From Tanypteryx hageni (taxonomy: Eukaryota; Arthropoda; Insecta; Odonata; Petaluridae), in NCBI GenBank assembly GCA_028673005.1, contig CM054113.1:206699504-206763503 (forward strand): a DNA stretch of 64,000 nucleotides, read 5' to 3'. The position numbers and the translations under genes were made by a program. Shown here piece by piece: positions 62,290 to 64,000 of this stretch (the first letter of the stretch is position 1; the number at the start of each line of letters is the position of its first letter). Below the pieces are notes generated by a model that saw only the letters and a list, made by a program, of their open reading frames with translations, was not told the origin of the DNA and did no database searches.

Positions 62290-63435
62290 GGTGGTAGGGT
62301 GAAGTTGGTGGTGGTGATGGTGGTGGTGGTGGTGGTGATAGTGAGGGTGGTGTTGGTGATGAGGGTGTTGGTGATGATGAGGGGGGTGGTGGTGAGATTG
62401 CTGGTGCTGGTGATGGAGGTGCCGGTGGTGAGGGCGGGAATGGTGGTTGTGAGAGCTGTGGTGAGGGTGGTGGTGGTGGGTGTGGTGGTGGTGAGGTTGG
62501 TGGTGGTGATGGTGGTGGTGATAGTGAGGGTGGTGTTGGTGATGAGGGTGTTGGTGATGATGAGGGGGGTGGTGGTGGTTAGGGTAGTGGTGGTGGGGTG
62601 GTGGTGAGGGTGGTGGTGGTGAGGGTGGTGGTGGAGAGGGTGGTGGTCGTGGTGAGGGTGGCGGTGGTAGTAGTGAGGGTGGTAGTGGTGAGTGTGGTAG
62701 TAGTAGTGAGGGTAGTGGTGGAGAGGGTGGTGGTGGTGAAGGTGTTGGTTGTGGTAGTGGTGTTGAGGGTGGTGGTGATGGTGATGGAGGTGGTGATGGT
62801 GATGGAGGTGGTGATGGTGAGGGCAGTGGTGGTGGTGAGGGTGGTGGTGGTCCGATTGTGGTGGTTGTGAGGTTGCTGGTGTTGAATGTAATGGTGGTGA
62901 TGGTGGTGAGGGTGGTGGTGGTGATGTTGGTTAGGGTGGTGGTATTGAGGGTGGTGGTGGTGAGGGTGGTGGTGAAGGCGGTGGTGGTGAGGGTGGTGGT
63001 GGCGAGGGTGGTGGTGGTGAGGGTGGTGGTGGTGAGGGTGGTGGTGGTGAGGGTGGTGGTGGTGAGGGTGGTGGTGGTGGTGAAGGCGGTGGTGGTGAGG
63101 GTGGTGGTGGTGAGGGTGGTGGTTGGTGAGGGTGGTGGTTGGTGAGGGTGGTGGTGGTGAGGGTGGTGGTGGTGGTGGTGAGGGTGGTGGTGGTGGTTCT
63201 GGTGAGGGTGATGGTGGTGAGGGTGGTGGTTTTGATGGCGGGGGTGGTGGTGGTGAGGGTGGTGGTGGTGAGGGTGGTGGTGGTGAGCGTGGTATTGGTT
63301 TGGGTGAGGGTGGCGGTTGTGGTGGTGAGGGTGGTGGTGTCGAAGGTCGTGGTGGGGCGGGTGGTGGCGGTCGTGACGGTGGTGATGGTGAGGATGGTAA
63401 TGGTGAGGGTGGTGGTGTTGAGGTTGATGGTGGTT
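62290..63435. repeat. GGT/GAGGGTGGT minisatellite, about 1.15 kb
   Basis: GGTGGTGGTGAG-type words dominate. From about 62940 to 63190 a 12-bp period (GGTGGTGGTGAG) is clear; elsewhere the units are degenerate (GATGGT, GTTGGT, GTAGTG). The plus strand is G-rich with regular GG runs and could form G-quadruplexes. The Val-rich, Gly-rich and Thr/Pro-rich frames are artefacts. Confidence 0.95.
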
Positions 63436-63486
63436 AAAGCACTTATTTTAAAAAATTGGACCTGACAAGATAAATACCCATTTACA

Positions 63487-63729
63487 GTCACCGAGTTTTA
63501 CCAAAAACTAATCAACTCAGGCCTCTTTAACAAAAATATCAAATATGAAATTTCGCGTTTACACAATTAATTGTTTTTGAGTTGGAGTACATAATATTTC
63601 TATCGCATTCACACAAACACAAATATTCATCACAGAGATAATGGTGAAAACGTGTTCAGGAGACCTAAAAACGTGTATTTCCGTAAAATCTCGAAATCGA
63701 TTTTTTTCATGAAAACAATACTTGACCCG
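63487..63729 (-). mobile_element. interspersed repeat, right inverted copy
   Basis: On the minus strand it follows the 61094-61385 copy: AAAAAAATCGATTTCGAG, ATACACGTTTTTAGGTCTCC, AACACGTTTTCACCATT and GATTAGTTTTTGGTAAAA occur in the same order. Identity by eye is about 75-80 percent. It lacks the TACTTTC hairpin at the outer end. Confidence 0.7.
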
Positions 63730-64000
63730 TAATACGCATGGAGTAAGTCAAGAAGAGTGGAATCCGTGCAGACATGTGAGCCAGAAATGTTCTTTAGGAT
63801 TTATGTAATCATGTCAAAACGAAAATATTAATCGCCTAATATATTGTCTACGTTCTGAAATGTCAGTAGTGATGCCTATGAAATATTGAAATTTTGATTC
63901 ACCGATTGATTTTCTTATCAAATGTAATTAGTAATACATTCGACTATTACTTAAACATATCTTACTCGAATAGTTGTAATATAATCTGTATTTTCACGTA

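Larger units (their letters stand above)
62221..64000 (+). repeat. direct repeat, copy 2, with expanded GGT array (runs off window)
   Basis: The left block CATGTGGTGGCC...AATAGTAGCATTAATATTAG (62222-62262) and the right block (GTTCTTTAGGATTTATGTAATC to TATTTTCACGTA, 63789-64000) match copy 1. The middle has grown from a short seed into the GGT minisatellite, and an inverted repeat copy (63487-63729) lies between. The copy reaches the window end. Confidence 0.8.

Noticed and set aside
62299..63465. Val-rich and Gly-rich frames on plus and Thr/Pro-rich frame on minus
   Set aside because: They are translations of the GGT minisatellite. The glycine-rich version can look like a cuticle protein but lacks a start, signal peptide and any non-repeat sequence.

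Overview
The window reads as repeat-rich, gene-poor DNA of an invertebrate animal, most likely an arthropod. Four things point that way: CpG is not depleted outside the repeats, microsatellites (CA, TA, GA, GGT) are very long and abundant, tRNA-derived SINEs are frequent, and the transposon remnants are a typical arthropod mix (non-LTR LINEs, hAT elements and their MITEs, Penelope-like tails, a possible Helitron end). The species cannot be named from the sequence. No complete host gene can be supported. One short possible signal-peptide exon (about 20076-20124) is the only host coding candidate.

Layout. 1-9556 is mostly AT-rich noncoding DNA. It holds two hAT-type MITEs inserted side by side (4928-5198 and 5208-5509), a three-copy 109-bp tandem repeat (7611-7936) and a tRNA-derived SINE head (about 7991-8060). 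9557-17213 is the centrepiece: a near-complete non-LTR retrotransposon of about 6.2 kb, most like the Tx1 branch of the L1 superfamily, sitting inside a CA microsatellite. It has a 5' UTR, a gag-like ORF1 with a CCHC knuckle, an ORF2 with apurinic endonuclease, reverse transcriptase and a C-terminal CCHC motif, a structured 3' UTR and an (AAT)n tail. Upstream lie about 470 bp of graded CG/CA repeat; downstream lie about 1 kb of perfect (CA)n.

17.2-31 kb carries SINE heads on both strands, a decayed LINE 3' end (22145-22550), an 816-bp DNA-transposon-like element with TCCCGG repeats (24522-25337), further hAT ends, and purine or pyrimidine tracts. 31-52 kb holds a second SINE family (two copies sharing a tail), a possible Helitron 3' end, a 0.9-kb polypurine tract, a perfect 174-bp-arm palindrome between TA microsatellites (39011-39372), a hAT MITE with a perfect 8-bp target duplication (40950-41190), and two hairpins near 43.1-43.4 kb. 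52.5-54.7 kb is a broken hAT transposase of the ZBED5-like type. 55-64 kb has a Penelope-like hairpin, GA tracts, and an intricate end region in which direct and inverted repeats surround a 1.1-kb GGT minisatellite.

The parts do not form a host pathway. They interact as mobile DNA: the LINE encodes its own RNP protein and its own nicking and copying enzyme, the SINEs and MITEs depend on enzymes from elsewhere, and microsatellites appear to act as landing sites (CA for the LINE, TA for the Penelope-like palindrome).
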